Shown here piece by piece: positions 31,201 to 44,788 of a stretch of DNA of 64,000 nucleotides. A program made the translations under genes and the position numbers. The notes beneath the pieces are model-generated. The model saw nothing but the letters and a program-made list of their open reading frames with translations. It was not told where the DNA came from and did not search any database. Origin of the DNA: Thioclava sediminum (GTDB lineage: Bacteria > Pseudomonadota > Alphaproteobacteria > Rhodobacterales > Rhodobacteraceae); NCBI RefSeq assembly GCF_002020355.1, contig NZ_MPZV01000002.1, forward strand, positions 744,001 to 808,000. Direction: 5' to 3'. Position 1 is the stretch's first letter. The number at the start of each line of letters is the position of its first letter.

Positions 31201-32474
31201 AGAACCGGGTGCTCGCGGATGACCTCGTCGAGGATATCCCACACCTCGGGACGCTCTTTCTCGACCAGCTTCTTCGCCTGCTTCACGGTGCTCGACAGGC
31301 CTTTGGCCTCGAGGCGCGAGTAGATGAAGGGCTTGAACAGTTCGAGCGCCATCTTCTTCGGCAGACCGCACTGGTGCAGCTTGAGTTCCGGGCCGGTCAC
31401 GATGACCGAACGACCCGAAAAGTCGACGCGCTTACCCAGAAGGTTCTGACGGAAGCGACCCTGCTTACCTTTCAGCATGTCCGAGAGCGACTTCAGCGGG
31501 CGCTTGTTGGTGCCCGTGATGACGCGGCCGCGACGGCCGTTGTCGAACAGCGCATCGACCGATTCCTGCAGCATCCGCTTTTCGTTGCGCACGATGATGT
31601 CGGGCGCACGCAGTTCGATCAGACGCTTCAGACGGTTGTTCCGGTTGATCACACGACGATAGAGGTCGTTGAGATCCGAAGTCGCGAAACGGCCACCATC
31701 GAGCGGGACGAGCGGGCGCAGTTCCGGCGGGATCACCGGAAGCACGGTCAGCACCATCCACTCGGGACGGTTGCCCGACTCGAGGAACGACTCGACGATC
31801 TTCAGACGCTTGATGATCTTCTTCGGCTTCAGTTCGCCCGTGGCTTCCTTCAGCTCTTCGCGGAGCTGCTCGGCGGTGGCTTCGAGATCGATGCCAGCAA
31901 GCATTTCACGGATAGCTTCCGCGCCGATATTGGCGGTGAAGGCATCCGCGCCGTAGGTGTCCTGCGCGTCGAGATACTCTTCTTCGGACATCAGCTGACC
32001 GTATTGCAGGTCGGTCAGACCCGGCTCGATCACCACGAAGTTTTCGAAGTAGAGGATACGCTCGAGGTCGCGCAGCGTCATGTCGAGCATCAGGCCGATG
32101 CGCGAGGGCAGCGACTTGAGGAACCAGATGTGAGCGACGGGCGAGGCCAATTCGATGTGGCCCATACGCTCGCGGCGCACTTTCTGGAGGGTGACTTCGA
32201 CGCCGCACTTCTCGCAGACGACGCCGCGATACTTCATGCGCTTATATTTGCCGCACAGGCATTCGTAGTCCTTGATCGGGCCAAAGATGCGTGCGCAGAA
32301 CAGGCCGTCACGCTCGGGCTTGAACGTACGGTAGTTGATGGTTTCCGGCTTTTTGATTTCACCGAAGGACCAGCTCAGGATCCGCTCCGGCGAGGCGAGC
32401 GAGATCTTGATCTCGTCGAACGCCTTCGGCTGCGCGAGCGGGTTGAACGGGTTTTGGGTCAGTTCCTGGTTCAT
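28248..32474 (-). CDS. rpoC: DNA-directed RNA polymerase subunit beta'
   Basis: The 1408-residue beta' subunit carries the catalytic [14 protein letters not shown] motif whose three Asp bind Mg2+, the N-terminal zinc finger [20 protein letters not shown], and the second Cys cluster ([13 protein letters not shown]). A Ala/Glu-rich tail ([19 protein letters not shown]) ends the protein. It starts 50 bases after rpoB. Confidence 0.99.
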   Translation of the reverse strand: MNQELTQNPFNPLAQPKAFDEIKISLASPERILSWSFGEIKKPETINYRTFKPERDGLFCARIFGPIKDYECLCGKYKRMKYRGVVCEKCGVEVTLQKVRRERMGHIELASPVAHIWFLKSLPSRIGLMLDMTLRDLERILYFENFVVIEPGLTDLQYGQLMSEEEYLDAQDTYGADAFTANIGAEAIREMLAGIDLEATAEQLREELKEATGELKPKKIIKRLKIVESFLESGNRPEWMVLTVLPVIPPELRPLVPLDGGRFATSDLNDLYRRVINRNNRLKRLIELRAPDIIVRNEKRMLQESVDALFDNGRRGRVITGTNKRPLKSLSDMLKGKQGRFRQNLLGKRVDFSGRSVIVTGPELKLHQCGLPKKMALELFKPFIYSRLEAKGLSSTVKQAKKLVEKERPEVWDILDEVIREHPVLLNRAPTLHRLGIQAFEPMLIEGKAIQLHPLVCSAFNADFDGDQMAVHVPLSLEAQLEARVLMMSTNNVLSPANGAPIIVPSQDMILGLYYVTMEREGMKGEGMSFSSVEEVEHALNSGEVHLHAKITARIKQIDETGNEVYERFETTPGRVRLGALLPLNAKAPFELVNRLLRKKDVQNTIDTVYRYCGQKESVIFCDQIMGMGFKEAFKAGISFGKDDMVIPDNKWDIVETVRDQVKDFEQQYMDGLITQGEKYNKVVDAWSKCNDKVTDAMMNTISAPKYDENGAEQEPNSVYMMAHSGARGSVTQMKQLGGMRGLMAKPNGEIIETPIISNFKEGLTVLEYFNSTHGARKGLSDTALKTANSGYLTRRLVDVAQDCIVRTHDCGTDRAITASAAVNDGEIVAPISERVLGRVAADDVTVPGEDEVIVRAGELIDERKADAIEQAGVQSVRIRSALTCEAEEGVCALCYGRDLARGTLVNQGEAVGIIAAQSIGEPGTQLTMRTFHLGGVAQGGSQSFLEASQEGKIEFRNANIILNEMGEQIVMGRNMQLVIVNDQGDELASHKIGYGTKVFVKDGEAVGRGDKLIEWDPYTLPIIAEKPGKVRFVDLISGISVREDTDDATGMTQKIVSDWRAAPKGNELKPEVLILGEDGEPVRNEAGNPVTYTMSVDAILSVEDGQDVKAGDVVARIPREGAKTKDITGGLPRVAELFEARRPKDHAIIAEIDGYVRFGKDYKNKRRIAIDPRDDGLEPAEYMVPKGKHIPVQEGDFVQKGDYIMDGNPAPHDILRIMGIEALADYLINEVQDVYRLQGVKINDKHIEVIVRQMLQKIEILDSGDTTLLKGENVDKAEFDEENDKVAARGGRPAHGEPVLLGITKASLQTRSFISAASFQETTRVLTEASVQGKRDKLVGLKENVIVGRLIPAGTGGATTKVRKIATERDSKVIQQRQAEAEAAAALAAPAEAEADFGPVETPESRD

Positions 32475-32524
32475 CTGTAAATCCTTGAATGAGGGCGGAA
32501 GGGCTTAGAGGAGGGCCGAAGCCC

Positions 32525-36661
<4,137 letters not shown>

Positions 36662-36842
36662 GCTCTGCGTGACCTTTCGTCTCTTCGCGGCACATGCAAT
36701 GTCGGGGCCCATTGCACGCCGCAAGGCGAATGAAGGGGGGGCGGTTCCATACCTGCCTTTCGTCCCACCGAAAGGCTCCCGAACCGCGAACACCGCCTTG
36801 GAGAAAGCTTCAAACGGGCAAAGCCCTCTCCGAGACAGGTTC

Positions 36843-36873
36843 GGCTGGGCCCGGGAAAACCCCGGACCCAGCC
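36843..36873. other. Hairpin in the rplL-rpoB intergenic region
   Basis: A 12-pair stem with one mismatch (GGCTGGG...CCCAGCC) lies 37 bases past rplL, at the place where an attenuator or RNase processing site lies in E. coli. On the minus strand it is preceded by an A-run and lacks a T-run, so it would leak. The remaining 36662-36842 shows no gene. Confidence 0.55.
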
Positions 36874-36909
36874 TCTTTTTCAGATCGGATGCAGTCGCAT
36901 CCGGCTCGC

Positions 36910-37284
36910 TTACTTGAGCTCGATTTTCGCGCCAGCGTCTTCGAGCTTTTTCTTGATCTCTTCGGCTTCCGCTTTCGCAGCGCCTTCCTTGACCTTGCCG
37001 CCAGCTTCAACGAGCTCTTTGGCTTCTTTCAGGCCCAGGCCGGTGATGCCGCGGACTTCTTTGATCACGTTGATCTTCTGAGCGCCAGCTTCGACGAGAA
37101 CGACGTCAAATTCGTCTTTCTCTTCAGCAGCTTCTTCGCCACCAGCAGCCGGACCGGCCATCATGACAGCGCCACCAGCGGCGGGCTCGATGCCGTATTC
37201 GTCTTTCAGGATGGTTTTCAGTTCCTGGGCTTCCAGGAGGGTCAGACCCACGATTTCTTCGGCGAGTTTTTTCAGATCAGCCAT
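36910..37284 (-). CDS. rplL: 50S ribosomal protein L7/L12
   Basis: The stalk protein that recruits translation GTPases. The 124-residue sequence has the N-terminal dimerisation part ([21 protein letters not shown]), an Ala/Gly hinge ([16 protein letters not shown]) and the C-terminal [21 protein letters not shown] domain. It follows rplJ by 66 bases. Confidence 0.99.
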   Translation of the reverse strand: MADLKKLAEEIVGLTLLEAQELKTILKDEYGIEPAAGGAVMMAGPAAGGEEAAEEKDEFDVVLVEAGAQKINVIKEVRGITGLGLKEAKELVEAGGKVKEGAAKAEAEEIKKKLEDAGAKIELK

Positions 37285-37350
37285 TTTTCAGTTCCTAGAT
37301 TTGGGTTTCCAACGTCGCGGTTTCAAGCCGCTACGGGACAAGTCGATTGC

Positions 37351-37863
37351 TTACGCAGCCTTTTCCTCGATGGTCGAAAGGATGCTCGCGATGTTCGAAG
37401 CAGGCGCGCCAACGGCACCGGCGATGTTCGAAGCGGGTGCGCCGATCTGCGACACGATCTGAGCGATGAGCTCTTCACGCGACGGCATGTCAGCGACAGC
37501 TTTGACACCAGCGATGTCGAGTGCCGAGTCTCCCATTGCGCCGCCGAGGATCGAGAGTTTCTCGTTCTCTTTGGCATATTTGACGACCACTTTCGCCGCA
37601 GCGACAGGATCCTCAGAATAGGAAAGCACGGTCATGCCCGTCAGGTATTCAGCGATGCTTTCGCAGGGCTGACCTTCAAGGGCGATCTTGGCGAGCTTGT
37701 TCTTGGCAACACGAACCGAACCACCCGCTTCACGCATGCGCGCGCGGAGGTCCTGCATGTTAGCAACCGTCATGCCTTCGTAGTGAGCAACCACCACGAC
37801 GCCAGAGCTTGCGAAGATCTGGCCGAGTTCCTCGACCACTTTCTCTTTTTGGGCTCTATCCAC
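37351..37863 (-). CDS. rplJ: 50S ribosomal protein L10
   Basis: L10 anchors L7/L12 dimers to the ribosome. The 170-residue protein starts at a GTG (37863), with TTGGAG 8 bases upstream. The C-terminal helix that binds L12 contains a near-perfect tandem repeat: [11 protein letters not shown] followed by [11 protein letters not shown], encoded by 33-base repeats beginning at 37388 and 37421. By analogy with other bacteria, where each such segment binds one L12 dimer, this suggests a stalk with more than two dimers. Confidence 0.98.
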   Translation of the reverse strand: MDRAQKEKVVEELGQIFASSGVVVVAHYEGMTVANMQDLRARMREAGGSVRVAKNKLAKIALEGQPCESIAEYLTGMTVLSYSEDPVAAAKVVVKYAKENEKLSILGGAMGDSALDIAGVKAVADMPSREELIAQIVSQIGAPASNIAGAVGAPASNIASILSTIEEKAA

Positions 37864-38121
37864 AGTTACACTCCAAGTATGGGGGTTTCCCCCCGGCTCT
37901 CATTGTCCCGGTTTCCCGGGGTCGGGTCCGAAGGGCCCGAGGCCAGATCGCCCGAGATCGGCCCGAAGGCCCAAACCCGGAATTGGTCTCGATCCCCATC
38001 TCAGGAAGGAAATTAAGCCGTCACCTTGCGGGATCAGGCACCCTCCGTCTCGGACAGGTCAGGGCGGAAGCGTCAGGCCGCCGCCCTACCACCCACCGAG
38101 GTTTCCCCCGGTGGAATTCTC
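37864..38121 (-). promoter_or_regulatory. rplA-rplJ leader, probable L10 regulatory region
   Basis: This 258-base gap holds no gene. It is rich in GC inverted repeats (for example CCCGGGGTCGGG near 37915 and CCACCG/CGGTGG at 38093-38114 after rplA). In other bacteria the rplJ leader binds the L10-L12 complex for autoregulation. The position fits, but the conserved kink-turn was not verified. Confidence 0.5.
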
Positions 38122-38820
38122 TTAGTTGCCGGTCGCCGACGTGATGTCGACGGCGACGCCCGGGCCCATCGTCGAGCTCAGGGACACCTTCTTCATGTAG
38201 GTGCCTTTCGCGCCGGCGGGCTTGGCTTTGGTCACGGCATCCACGAAGGCGCGGATGTTTTCGGCCAGCTGCTCCTCGGAGAAGGAGACCTTGCCGATGC
38301 CGCCATGAATGACGCCGGCCTTCTCGACCTTGAACTGAACCTGACCACCTTTCGCCGCTTCGACAGCCGCTTTCACGTCCATCGTCACGGTGCCGACTTT
38401 CGGGTTCGGCATCAGGTTGCGCGGGCCCAGGACCTTACCCAGACGGCCGACGATCGGCATCATGTCCGGGGTCGCGATGCAGCGATCGAATTCGATCGTG
38501 CCGCCCTGAATGGTTTCCATCAGGTCCTCGGCGCCGACGATATCGGCCCCGGCTTCCTTGGCTTCGTCCGCTTTCGCGCCACGAGCGAAGACAGCCACGC
38601 GGACGGTCTTGCCGGTGCCGTTCGGCAGAGCGACGACGCCACGAACCATCTGGTCGGCGTGACGGGGGTCGACACCGAGGTTCATTGCGATTTCGAGGGT
38701 CTCGTCGAATTTCGCGTTCGCGTTCGACTTGATCAGCGAAACGGCTTCCTCGACGGAGACGTTGGACTTGCCGGCGAAGGCTTCGCGGGCGGCTTTGGTG
38801 CGTTTACCGAGCTTTGCCAT
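38122..38820 (-). CDS. rplA: 50S ribosomal protein L1
   Basis: L1 forms the mobile E-site stalk and represses the L11 operon in many bacteria. The 232-residue sequence has [21 protein letters not shown] and [16 protein letters not shown]. It lies 3 bases after rplK. Confidence 0.99.
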   Translation of the reverse strand: MAKLGKRTKAAREAFAGKSNVSVEEAVSLIKSNANAKFDETLEIAMNLGVDPRHADQMVRGVVALPNGTGKTVRVAVFARGAKADEAKEAGADIVGAEDLMETIQGGTIEFDRCIATPDMMPIVGRLGKVLGPRNLMPNPKVGTVTMDVKAAVEAAKGGQVQFKVEKAGVIHGGIGKVSFSEEQLAENIRAFVDAVTKAKPAGAKGTYMKKVSLSSTMGPGVAVDITSATGN

Positions 38821-38823
38821 GAC

Positions 38824-39276
38824 TTAGCCTTTCACCTCGATACCGATCGACTTCGCGGAGCCGAGGATGATGTTCATCGCGCCTTCGATGTCGTTGGCGT
38901 TCAGGTCCTTCATCTTCGCTTCGGCAATCTCACGCACCTGAGCGGCGGTGATGGTCGCGGCGACGACGCGGCCCGGAGCTTCCGAACCCTTCGGACGGTT
39001 ACGCTTGCCGACCGGCTTGAGGCCGGCTGCCTGCTTGATCATGAAGCTAGCCGTGGGCTGCTTGATCTCGAAGGTGAACGACTTGTCGGCATAGTAGGTG
39101 ATGATCGTCGGGATCTTCGCCTGCTTGTCCATTTCCTGCGTCTTGGCGTTGAACGCCTTGCAGAATTCCATGATGTTGATCCCGCGCTGACCCAGCGCCG
39201 GACCGACCGGCGGAGACGGGTTCGCGCCGCCTGCCGGAATTTGCAGCTTGAGCTGCCCAACAACTTTCTTGGCCAT
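38824..39276 (-). CDS. rplK: 50S ribosomal protein L11
   Basis: L11 binds the GTPase-associated rRNA region. The 150-residue product has [33 protein letters not shown] (in parts) and the C-terminal [28 protein letters not shown] 106-base gap after nusG may hold a leader. Confidence 0.99.
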   Translation of the reverse strand: MAKKVVGQLKLQIPAGGANPSPPVGPALGQRGINIMEFCKAFNAKTQEMDKQAKIPTIITYYADKSFTFEIKQPTASFMIKQAAGLKPVGKRNRPKGSEAPGRVVAATITAAQVREIAEAKMKDLNANDIEGAMNIILGSAKSIGIEVKG

Positions 39277-39382
39277 GTGGCCCTCTCCTTATCACTGTCA
39301 CGCCCCTAGGGGGTCGCGAAGTTTAGTGGTTCGGTCCGGGCGTCCCTGTCGCGCAGGGCCCCTCGCCTCCCACGGCTCACAC

Positions 39383-39922
39383 TCAGGCGGTTTTCTGCAC
39401 CTGCGTGTATTCCAGTTCGACCGGCGTCGGCCGGCCGAAGATCGAGACGGTGACTTTCAGACGGCTCGCCGCCTCGTCCACTTCCTCGACCATGCCCGAG
39501 AAGCCCTCGAAGGGCCCGTCGGTCACATTCACGTTCTCGCCGACCTCGAAGGTGATGAGGCTGCGCGGCGCGGCCTGTTCACCCGATTCGTCGACACGGC
39601 TGAGGATGCGGTTCACTTCCGCATCGCCCATCGGCATCGGCCGGCCCTGCGGCCCGAGGAAACCGGTGACCCGGTTCGTTGAGTTGATCAGGTGATAACC
39701 CTTGTCGGTCATCTCCATCCGCACCAGCACGTAGCCCGGCATGAAGCGACGTTCGGAGGTCACTTTCTTGCCGCGACGCACCTCGATCACTTCCTCGGTC
39801 GGCACCAGAACTTCTTCGATCTGGTCTTCCAGACCTTGATCGATCACGGCCTGACGGATTTGCTCGGCCACTTTCTTCTCGAAGTTCGAGAGAACGCTTA
39901 CCGAATACCAACGCTTCGCCAT
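39383..39922 (-). CDS. nusG: Transcription termination/antitermination factor NusG
   Basis: NusG binds RNA polymerase, links it to Rho and to the ribosome. The 179-residue protein has the NGN domain (KRWYSVSVLSNFEKKVAEQI, FMPGYVLVRMEM) and a C-terminal KOW domain (FEVGENVNVTDGPFEGFSGMVEEVD, in parts). It is 242 bases from secE, which is more than usual. Confidence 0.98.
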   Translation of the reverse strand: MAKRWYSVSVLSNFEKKVAEQIRQAVIDQGLEDQIEEVLVPTEEVIEVRRGKKVTSERRFMPGYVLVRMEMTDKGYHLINSTNRVTGFLGPQGRPMPMGDAEVNRILSRVDESGEQAAPRSLITFEVGENVNVTDGPFEGFSGMVEEVDEAASRLKVTVSIFGRPTPVELEYTQVQKTA

Positions 39923-40060
39923 GCCGATTCTTTGCCCCTTGCCGACGACGCCGGAGCGCCGAAAATTCCTGTTATTTCACGGGATTACCCGTGTCTCCCA
40001 GAATAAAAAACAGCGCGCACCACGCGAATCGATGCACGCCGCCTCTGGGAAAGTCCCGCC

Positions 40061-40089
40061 CCTTTACCGCCGGAGCCCTGTGATTTCAA
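40061..40089 (-). promoter_or_regulatory. Candidate promoter for nusG
   Basis: A TTGAAA -35 and TAAAGG -10, 17 bases apart on the minus strand, lie within the 242-base secE-nusG gap. A small hairpin (CACGGG-ATTA-CCCGTG, 39978-39993) follows toward nusG. No gene is seen in the gap. Confidence 0.4.
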
Positions 40090-40164
40090 GAGCGTAAGGC
40101 CGGAGCGCGATCACTTCCTTGCCGCAACTGCGAATGAGGTCTGGCGTAGAGCGCCGGAAGCCTA

Positions 40165-40350
40165 TCAGCTCCCGATCACCTGCGTCACGCCGAGACGGAT
40201 GACCCAGTCCACGAGCGAGAAGAAGATTGCCGTCAGCGCAGCCATCGCCAGCACCATGCCGGTCGTCAGCAGAACTTCGCGGCGGCTCGGCCAAGCCACT
40301 TTGCCCGCTTCCGAGCGCACCTGCTGGAGAAACTGGAGTGGGTTTGCCAT
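40165..40350 (-). CDS. secE: Preprotein translocase subunit SecE
   Basis: The 61-residue short-form SecE has an amphipathic N-terminus (FLQQVRSEAGKVAWPSRREVL, in parts) with the conserved KVAWPSR motif, then one membrane segment (MVLAMAALTAIFFSLVDWVI). It clamps SecY in the inner membrane. It begins the secE-nusG-rplKAJL-rpoBC block. The tRNA-Trp gene often found beside it lies 15 kb away here. Confidence 0.97.
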   Translation of the reverse strand: MANPLQFLQQVRSEAGKVAWPSRREVLLTTGMVLAMAALTAIFFSLVDWVIRLGVTQVIGS

Positions 40351-40425
40351 CGTCGTCGTTCCTTACGCGCCCAATGCGGCGCCCTTGAGCCGAAAATACC
40401 GCGCCGCTTTCGGCGCAACTGCCGC

Positions 40426-40454
40426 CAGATACTTGCTCCCCTCGCGGATTTCAA
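40426..40454 (-). promoter_or_regulatory. Candidate promoter for secE
   Basis: TTGAAA (-35) and TATCTG (-10) with a 17-base spacer on the minus strand, about 75 bases before the secE start. A 6-bp hairpin (GCGCCG-CTTT-CGGCGC, 40401-40416) lies in the leader. Nothing else is seen in 40455-40599. Confidence 0.5.
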
Positions 40455-40599
40455 GGCTGTTGCGACCGCCTGCCCCTCCGCAGACGCCATGCGCCCACTG
40501 CAAGCCGGCTTTGATAACGGAAAATCCATCGATGCGCGTGCAACTTAACATCCGACAACCCGCGCGGTCAGCACAGCCGCGATTCGACAGGAGCTATCG

Positions 40600-41094
40600 A
40601 TGCCCGCCATCCTCAACCGCTACGCCACGCCGTTCATCACCGGCCTTTTCCTCGTCTCTTTGATTTCAGGAATCGCCTTGTTCTTCCACTGGGGCAGCGC
40701 ATGGTTCCACGGCATGCATGAATGGCTCTCGATGGTCCTCATCCTGCCGTTCGTGCTGCATATCTGGAAGAACTGGCGGCCGATGACCACCTACTTCAAA
40801 CGCGCGCCGATGGGGTTGGCGCTCGCGCTTTCCGTCGTGGCGGCGCTGGCCTTCGTCCTTCCCGCCGCGACGAGCTCTCAAAGCGGCGCGCGTGGTGGTC
40901 CTCCGCAATTCGCGATCGCGCAGGCGCTGTTCGACGCGCCTTTGTCGGAGGCCGCACCCGTGCTCGGCCTCTCGGGCACCGACGCCGCCGCCAAGCTGGA
41001 CGCCGATGTGACGCAAAGCCTGACGGAAATCGCCTCGGCGCGCGAAAGCTCCGCCGCGACGCTTGCCCAGCAACTGATGGGGCAGCCGCAATAA
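40600..41094 (+). CDS. DUF4405 membrane protein
   Basis: The 164-residue product has three hydrophobic segments within the first 95 residues. The pattern FITGLFLVSLISGIALFFHWG then WFHGMHEWLSMVLILPFVLHIWKNW (in parts) is typical of DUF4405, whose His residues (H29, H37, H40, H54 region) resemble cytochrome b-type haem ligands. The C-terminal 70 residues are soluble, with a helix-hairpin-like APVLGLSGTDAAAKL. GACAGGAGC precedes the ATG. It opens the non-ribosomal region beyond secE. Function is unknown; membrane electron transfer is a guess. Confidence 0.8.
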   Translation: MPAILNRYATPFITGLFLVSLISGIALFFHWGSAWFHGMHEWLSMVLILPFVLHIWKNWRPMTTYFKRAPMGLALALSVVAALAFVLPAATSSQSGARGGPPQFAIAQALFDAPLSEAAPVLGLSGTDAAAKLDADVTQSLTEIASARESSAATLAQQLMGQPQ

Positions 41095-41202
41095 CGGCCC
41101 GTCGCGCCGTGCGGGGCATCTCGGGCGGCGCAAGACGGTTGCGACTGTCACGCAGTCGACTAGGGTGACTCTACCAAAGGTTGTTTTTCATCAAGGAATT
41201 GC

Positions 41203-43572
41203 ATGTCGACTTTCGTTCCGCCGCCGTCAGCCATCTCACTGCTCCATCGCCTGCGCGGCTATCGCGGCGCGCTGGAGCGGATCGAGAACGGGAGGGTGAT
41301 CGGCTGGATCGCGAAAAAAGGCGACGGCACTCCGCTCGACATTGAAATCCACTGCAGTGCCGGGCGGCTCCTCTCGGGGCGCGCGGCGATGTTTCGCGCC
41401 GACCTTGCACAGGCTGGCATCGGCACGGGCAATCACGGCTTCGCCTTGCCGCTGTCGGCGGCCCTGCAAGAGGCCGCGGGCGGCGAGATCAGCCTCCACA
41501 TCCCCGGCAGCGGCCCAATCGCCACGCTGTGCTTCGACCCCGACGCGACGCCGCTTCCAAAAGAGAAAGACGCCCTGCATCGCTATATGCATGGCCCGAT
41601 CATCACGCTGCGCGCCGCGTCCACCGCACAGACGGACACGCGCGATCTGACCGCGCAGCAACCGCTCTTCGCGGCGCGGTCCGCGCATGGCGAAGACCTG
41701 CCCGCGCCTCTCTTTTCCTACATCGATTACGCGCGCCATCGCACGGGCGTGGCAGAGGAACTCCCCCTCGATGGCAGCGATGCGGCAGTGTCGGACATCC
41801 TGCGCTGGTATCTCGACAGCTACGCCGCGCAGCACCCGTCGCAGCAAATCCCGCTGAGCTGCGCCGCGATCGACTGGCTCAACACGCAGACCCGCCCCGG
41901 CGGACCGAGCCGCGCGATGGACCTCTTCGGTAAGACCGGCGACCCGGACGCGGCGACCGCATGGGCACTCCGCGACGCCCCGTCGCTCGGGCTCGGCGAT
42001 TGTCTCCTCCCCGACAGCCTGATGGAGGCGCTGGCAGAGACGAAAGGCTCCAGCCCCTGGCCGATGACCCGCGGACTTCTGGGCCTGCGCGAGGCGACCC
42101 CGCCGCTCGCGCAATTCTCGCCGAAGACCGAGCGCCACCGCCGGATGCTGCACGTGCTCGCGATGATCCTCGCGGTCGAGCGGCCCGAGATCCTTCTATT
42201 CCTGCCCCGCAACGAAACGAAATCGCTGCTCGAAGGTGGCCGCCTCTCGGATGTCTGCTCGCAACTGCATCCCGGCCCGCCGATCACCCGCGCGCGCTAT
42301 GCTGCAGCGCTGCGCGAGAAGGGCTTCGACCTCGAGAGCATGTCCTTCCTGCGCACGCGCGACGGCCATCGGATCGCCGCCGCCACGCACCCCATCCCCG
42401 AGGGCACCCCCGTCGACGTTCAGATCCACGGTCCCTTCGCGAAAGCCTCCGGGCTGGGCCAATCGACGCGGCTGTCGCATGACATTTTGTCCCGCTGCGA
42501 CGTCACGCTCAACGCGGTGGAAAGTTCGCGCGACAATCCGACGCCCGTGCAAAACGGCGCCAAGACCGGCGCGCCCCGCCCCGCGCGGATCAACCTGCTG
42601 CACCTGAATGGCGACGCGGTGCCCCCGGCCTTCGCCTTCGACGCCGACTGCTACTCCGGCGCCTACAACATCGCCTATATGCATTGGGAGTTGGACCGCG
42701 CCCCGGCCTGCCATCACCTCGCGCTCGACCTTGTCGACGAGGTCTGGGTGCCCTCGGAATACTGCGCCGAGATTTACCGCAAAGCGACCGACACGCCGGT
42801 GGTGAATGTCGGGATGTGCTACCCCGAACCGCCCGCCATCGACCGGCCCCACGCGCGCAGCGCCCTGCGCCAACGCAACGATTGGCCCGAGGAAAGCTTC
42901 GTCTGCCTCGCCAGTTTCGATAGTTTCTCCTTCGTGCAACGGAAAAACCCGCTCGGCACGATCCACGCCTTCCGCGAAGCCTTCGCCGAGGACGCGGAGG
43001 CGCGCCTGCTGATCAAGACGCAAAATCGCGACCATGTCTGCGATGCGGCACAGGCTACGCTCTGGGCCGAAATCGACCGGCTCGTCGCAGCCGATCCGCG
43101 CATCGCTTTGCTCGACGAGACGCTCGATCACGCCGGGGTGCTGGAGCTGATGGCCGGCGCGGACCTCTACGTGTCGCTACATCGCTCCGAGGGCTGGGGG
43201 TTCGGTATGCTCGAGGCGATGGCGCTAGGCGTGCCGGTCCTGTGCACGGGCTATTCCGGAAATCTGGAATTCTGCAACGAGGACACCGCGTGGCTCGTGC
43301 CCGCGTCCGAGGTAGAAGTCGCGCCGCAGGACTATCTCTATGTCGAGCCCGGAATGCACTGGGGCGAGCCGGATCACGCCGCCGCCGTCGCCCAGTTCCG
43401 CGCGGCGCGCAGCGACCCGGACGCGCGCAAGAAAAAGGCGGCGCAGGCCGAAGCCTTCGTGCGCCGCCACTTTTCTGCCGATGCGATTGCCGCGCGCTAC
43501 AGTGCCCGCCTGTCCGAGATTTTCACCCGGCTCGACGGGGCGCACAAACCGCTCGCCCGCCCCGCCGAGTAA
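41203..43572 (+). CDS. Large GT4-type glycosyltransferase
   Basis: The 789-residue protein has an N-terminal domain (about 1-110) with ERIENGRVIGWIAKKGDGTPLDIEI, a carbohydrate-surface-associated type of module. A middle part of unknown fold (about 160-370) follows, then a GT-B glycosyltransferase from about 390. The GT4 donor site is seen as SLHRSEGWGFGMLEAMALG (about 665-685) followed by PVLCTGYSGNLEF. AAGGAATT precedes the ATG. It converges with the DUF2793 gene three bases away. It most likely builds surface polysaccharide; donor and acceptor are unknown. Confidence 0.85.
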   Translation: MSTFVPPPSAISLLHRLRGYRGALERIENGRVIGWIAKKGDGTPLDIEIHCSAGRLLSGRAAMFRADLAQAGIGTGNHGFALPLSAALQEAAGGEISLHIPGSGPIATLCFDPDATPLPKEKDALHRYMHGPIITLRAASTAQTDTRDLTAQQPLFAARSAHGEDLPAPLFSYIDYARHRTGVAEELPLDGSDAAVSDILRWYLDSYAAQHPSQQIPLSCAAIDWLNTQTRPGGPSRAMDLFGKTGDPDAATAWALRDAPSLGLGDCLLPDSLMEALAETKGSSPWPMTRGLLGLREATPPLAQFSPKTERHRRMLHVLAMILAVERPEILLFLPRNETKSLLEGGRLSDVCSQLHPGPPITRARYAAALREKGFDLESMSFLRTRDGHRIAAATHPIPEGTPVDVQIHGPFAKASGLGQSTRLSHDILSRCDVTLNAVESSRDNPTPVQNGAKTGAPRPARINLLHLNGDAVPPAFAFDADCYSGAYNIAYMHWELDRAPACHHLALDLVDEVWVPSEYCAEIYRKATDTPVVNVGMCYPEPPAIDRPHARSALRQRNDWPEESFVCLASFDSFSFVQRKNPLGTIHAFREAFAEDAEARLLIKTQNRDHVCDAAQATLWAEIDRLVAADPRIALLDETLDHAGVLELMAGADLYVSLHRSEGWGFGMLEAMALGVPVLCTGYSGNLEFCNEDTAWLVPASEVEVAPQDYLYVEPGMHWGEPDHAAAVAQFRAARSDPDARKKKAAQAEAFVRRHFSADAIAARYSARLSEIFTRLDGAHKPLARPAE

Positions 43573-43575
43573 GCG

Positions 43576-44643
43576 TCACACCCAGCGCCCGATCGCGGTG
43601 ACGCTCAGATCGCAGCTTTCACCGCTGAGGAAACTCGCGCCATTCGCGGCATAGACCACGGCGCGCGCGCCCGAGCTTGTGACGCCCTCGACCCCCGCAA
43701 AAGAGATCGCGCCCGCGCCGATGGCGCTGCCTGCCGCGAGGCTGTCCGCATCGAGCGCGACACTCAGAGAGGGCGCCTGCGCGAATTGCGCCGGATAGGC
43801 CCAGTCCTGCTTGAGCGCCCAATCTGCGACGAAAGCGAGGCTCACCTGCGCCGAACAAATCTGCGTGCCGTCGGCAAAACGGATGTAATCACCCGAGACG
43901 GTGCTGCCCTGCTCGATCACGGCCCCCGTCGACACGCCGCCGACCTGCGCGACCGTGCCGACAACACCGCTGCCCGTCAGCGTCCCGTCGATCACCGCGC
44001 CTTGCGGCATCGCCGCGCGCCCGGTGGCAGCGTCGATGCGCAGCCCCTCGAACCAGGTCGCGCCGTCCGCGCTCGTCTTGATTGCGAAATCGTCGCTGCC
44101 TGCCAGCCCCATCTCGGCCCGGCCCGACCAGTTCGACTGGAACAACAGGCTTGCCGTCTCGCCCGCCGCCGCCTTGTTCAGCTTCAACTGATGGCCCGCC
44201 CCGGCATGGCTCAGAAGCGTGGCCTCCGCCGCGACGGAAAGCCGGTTCACCGCGTCATAGCCGGTCATGATCCCGAGTCCGTCGAGCTGACTCAACTCCG
44301 GCAACGGCGGTACGTCCCAAGTGCCCGCGGCGAAGACCAGCTCCACCGCCTCATCCAGTACATAAGCGCGCCAGCCCTCGCGCGGGGACACGAATTGCCA
44401 CGCCCCGGCCGCAAAGATCGCAAGCGCCCCGTCCTGCCCCGCCCATGCGCCCAGCGCCCCGGTGGGCAGCAGATACCGCGCCCCCTCCGGCGGACCGATC
44501 GGCGGCTCGGTCACGCTGCGCGAAATCATCGCAAGCTGCACGAGTGTATCGAGCCGTTGCAGCGCTTCGTTATGGGTGACGTGTTTCTGGGCTTGGCTGC
44601 CAAGGATAAGCGGCAGCGCGAGATTGGCGGTCTGATCGGACAT
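43576..44643 (-). CDS. DUF2793 protein (phage/GTA-associated family)
   Basis: The 355-residue product begins LALPLILGSQAQKHVTHNEALQRLD, the hallmark of DUF2793, a family met in alphaproteobacterial phages and gene-transfer-agent-related loci. The second half (about 140-350) is rich in short beta strands (GRAAMPQGAVIDGTLTGSG, VYAANGASFLSGES), as in tail-fibre or spike tips. No phage genes flank it here. It stands alone between a glycosyltransferase and a phosphohexomutase gene. A cell-surface-binding spike role is inference. Confidence 0.8.
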   Translation of the reverse strand: MSDQTANLALPLILGSQAQKHVTHNEALQRLDTLVQLAMISRSVTEPPIGPPEGARYLLPTGALGAWAGQDGALAIFAAGAWQFVSPREGWRAYVLDEAVELVFAAGTWDVPPLPELSQLDGLGIMTGYDAVNRLSVAAEATLLSHAGAGHQLKLNKAAAGETASLLFQSNWSGRAEMGLAGSDDFAIKTSADGATWFEGLRIDAATGRAAMPQGAVIDGTLTGSGVVGTVAQVGGVSTGAVIEQGSTVSGDYIRFADGTQICSAQVSLAFVADWALKQDWAYPAQFAQAPSLSVALDADSLAAGSAIGAGAISFAGVEGVTSSGARAVVYAANGASFLSGESCDLSVTAIGRWV

Positions 44644-44788
44644 CGGGAGTTCCTGCGCTGGGTTGCGATGGAGGCCGACGATAGGAACCCGGCGTTAACC
44701 GTGTTTGAGAGCGGCGCACGGTGCTTGCCTGTCCGCGCCCCTCCCCCTAGGTTCGGCCCAATTTCAACGGCGCAGCATTCGAGGACAT

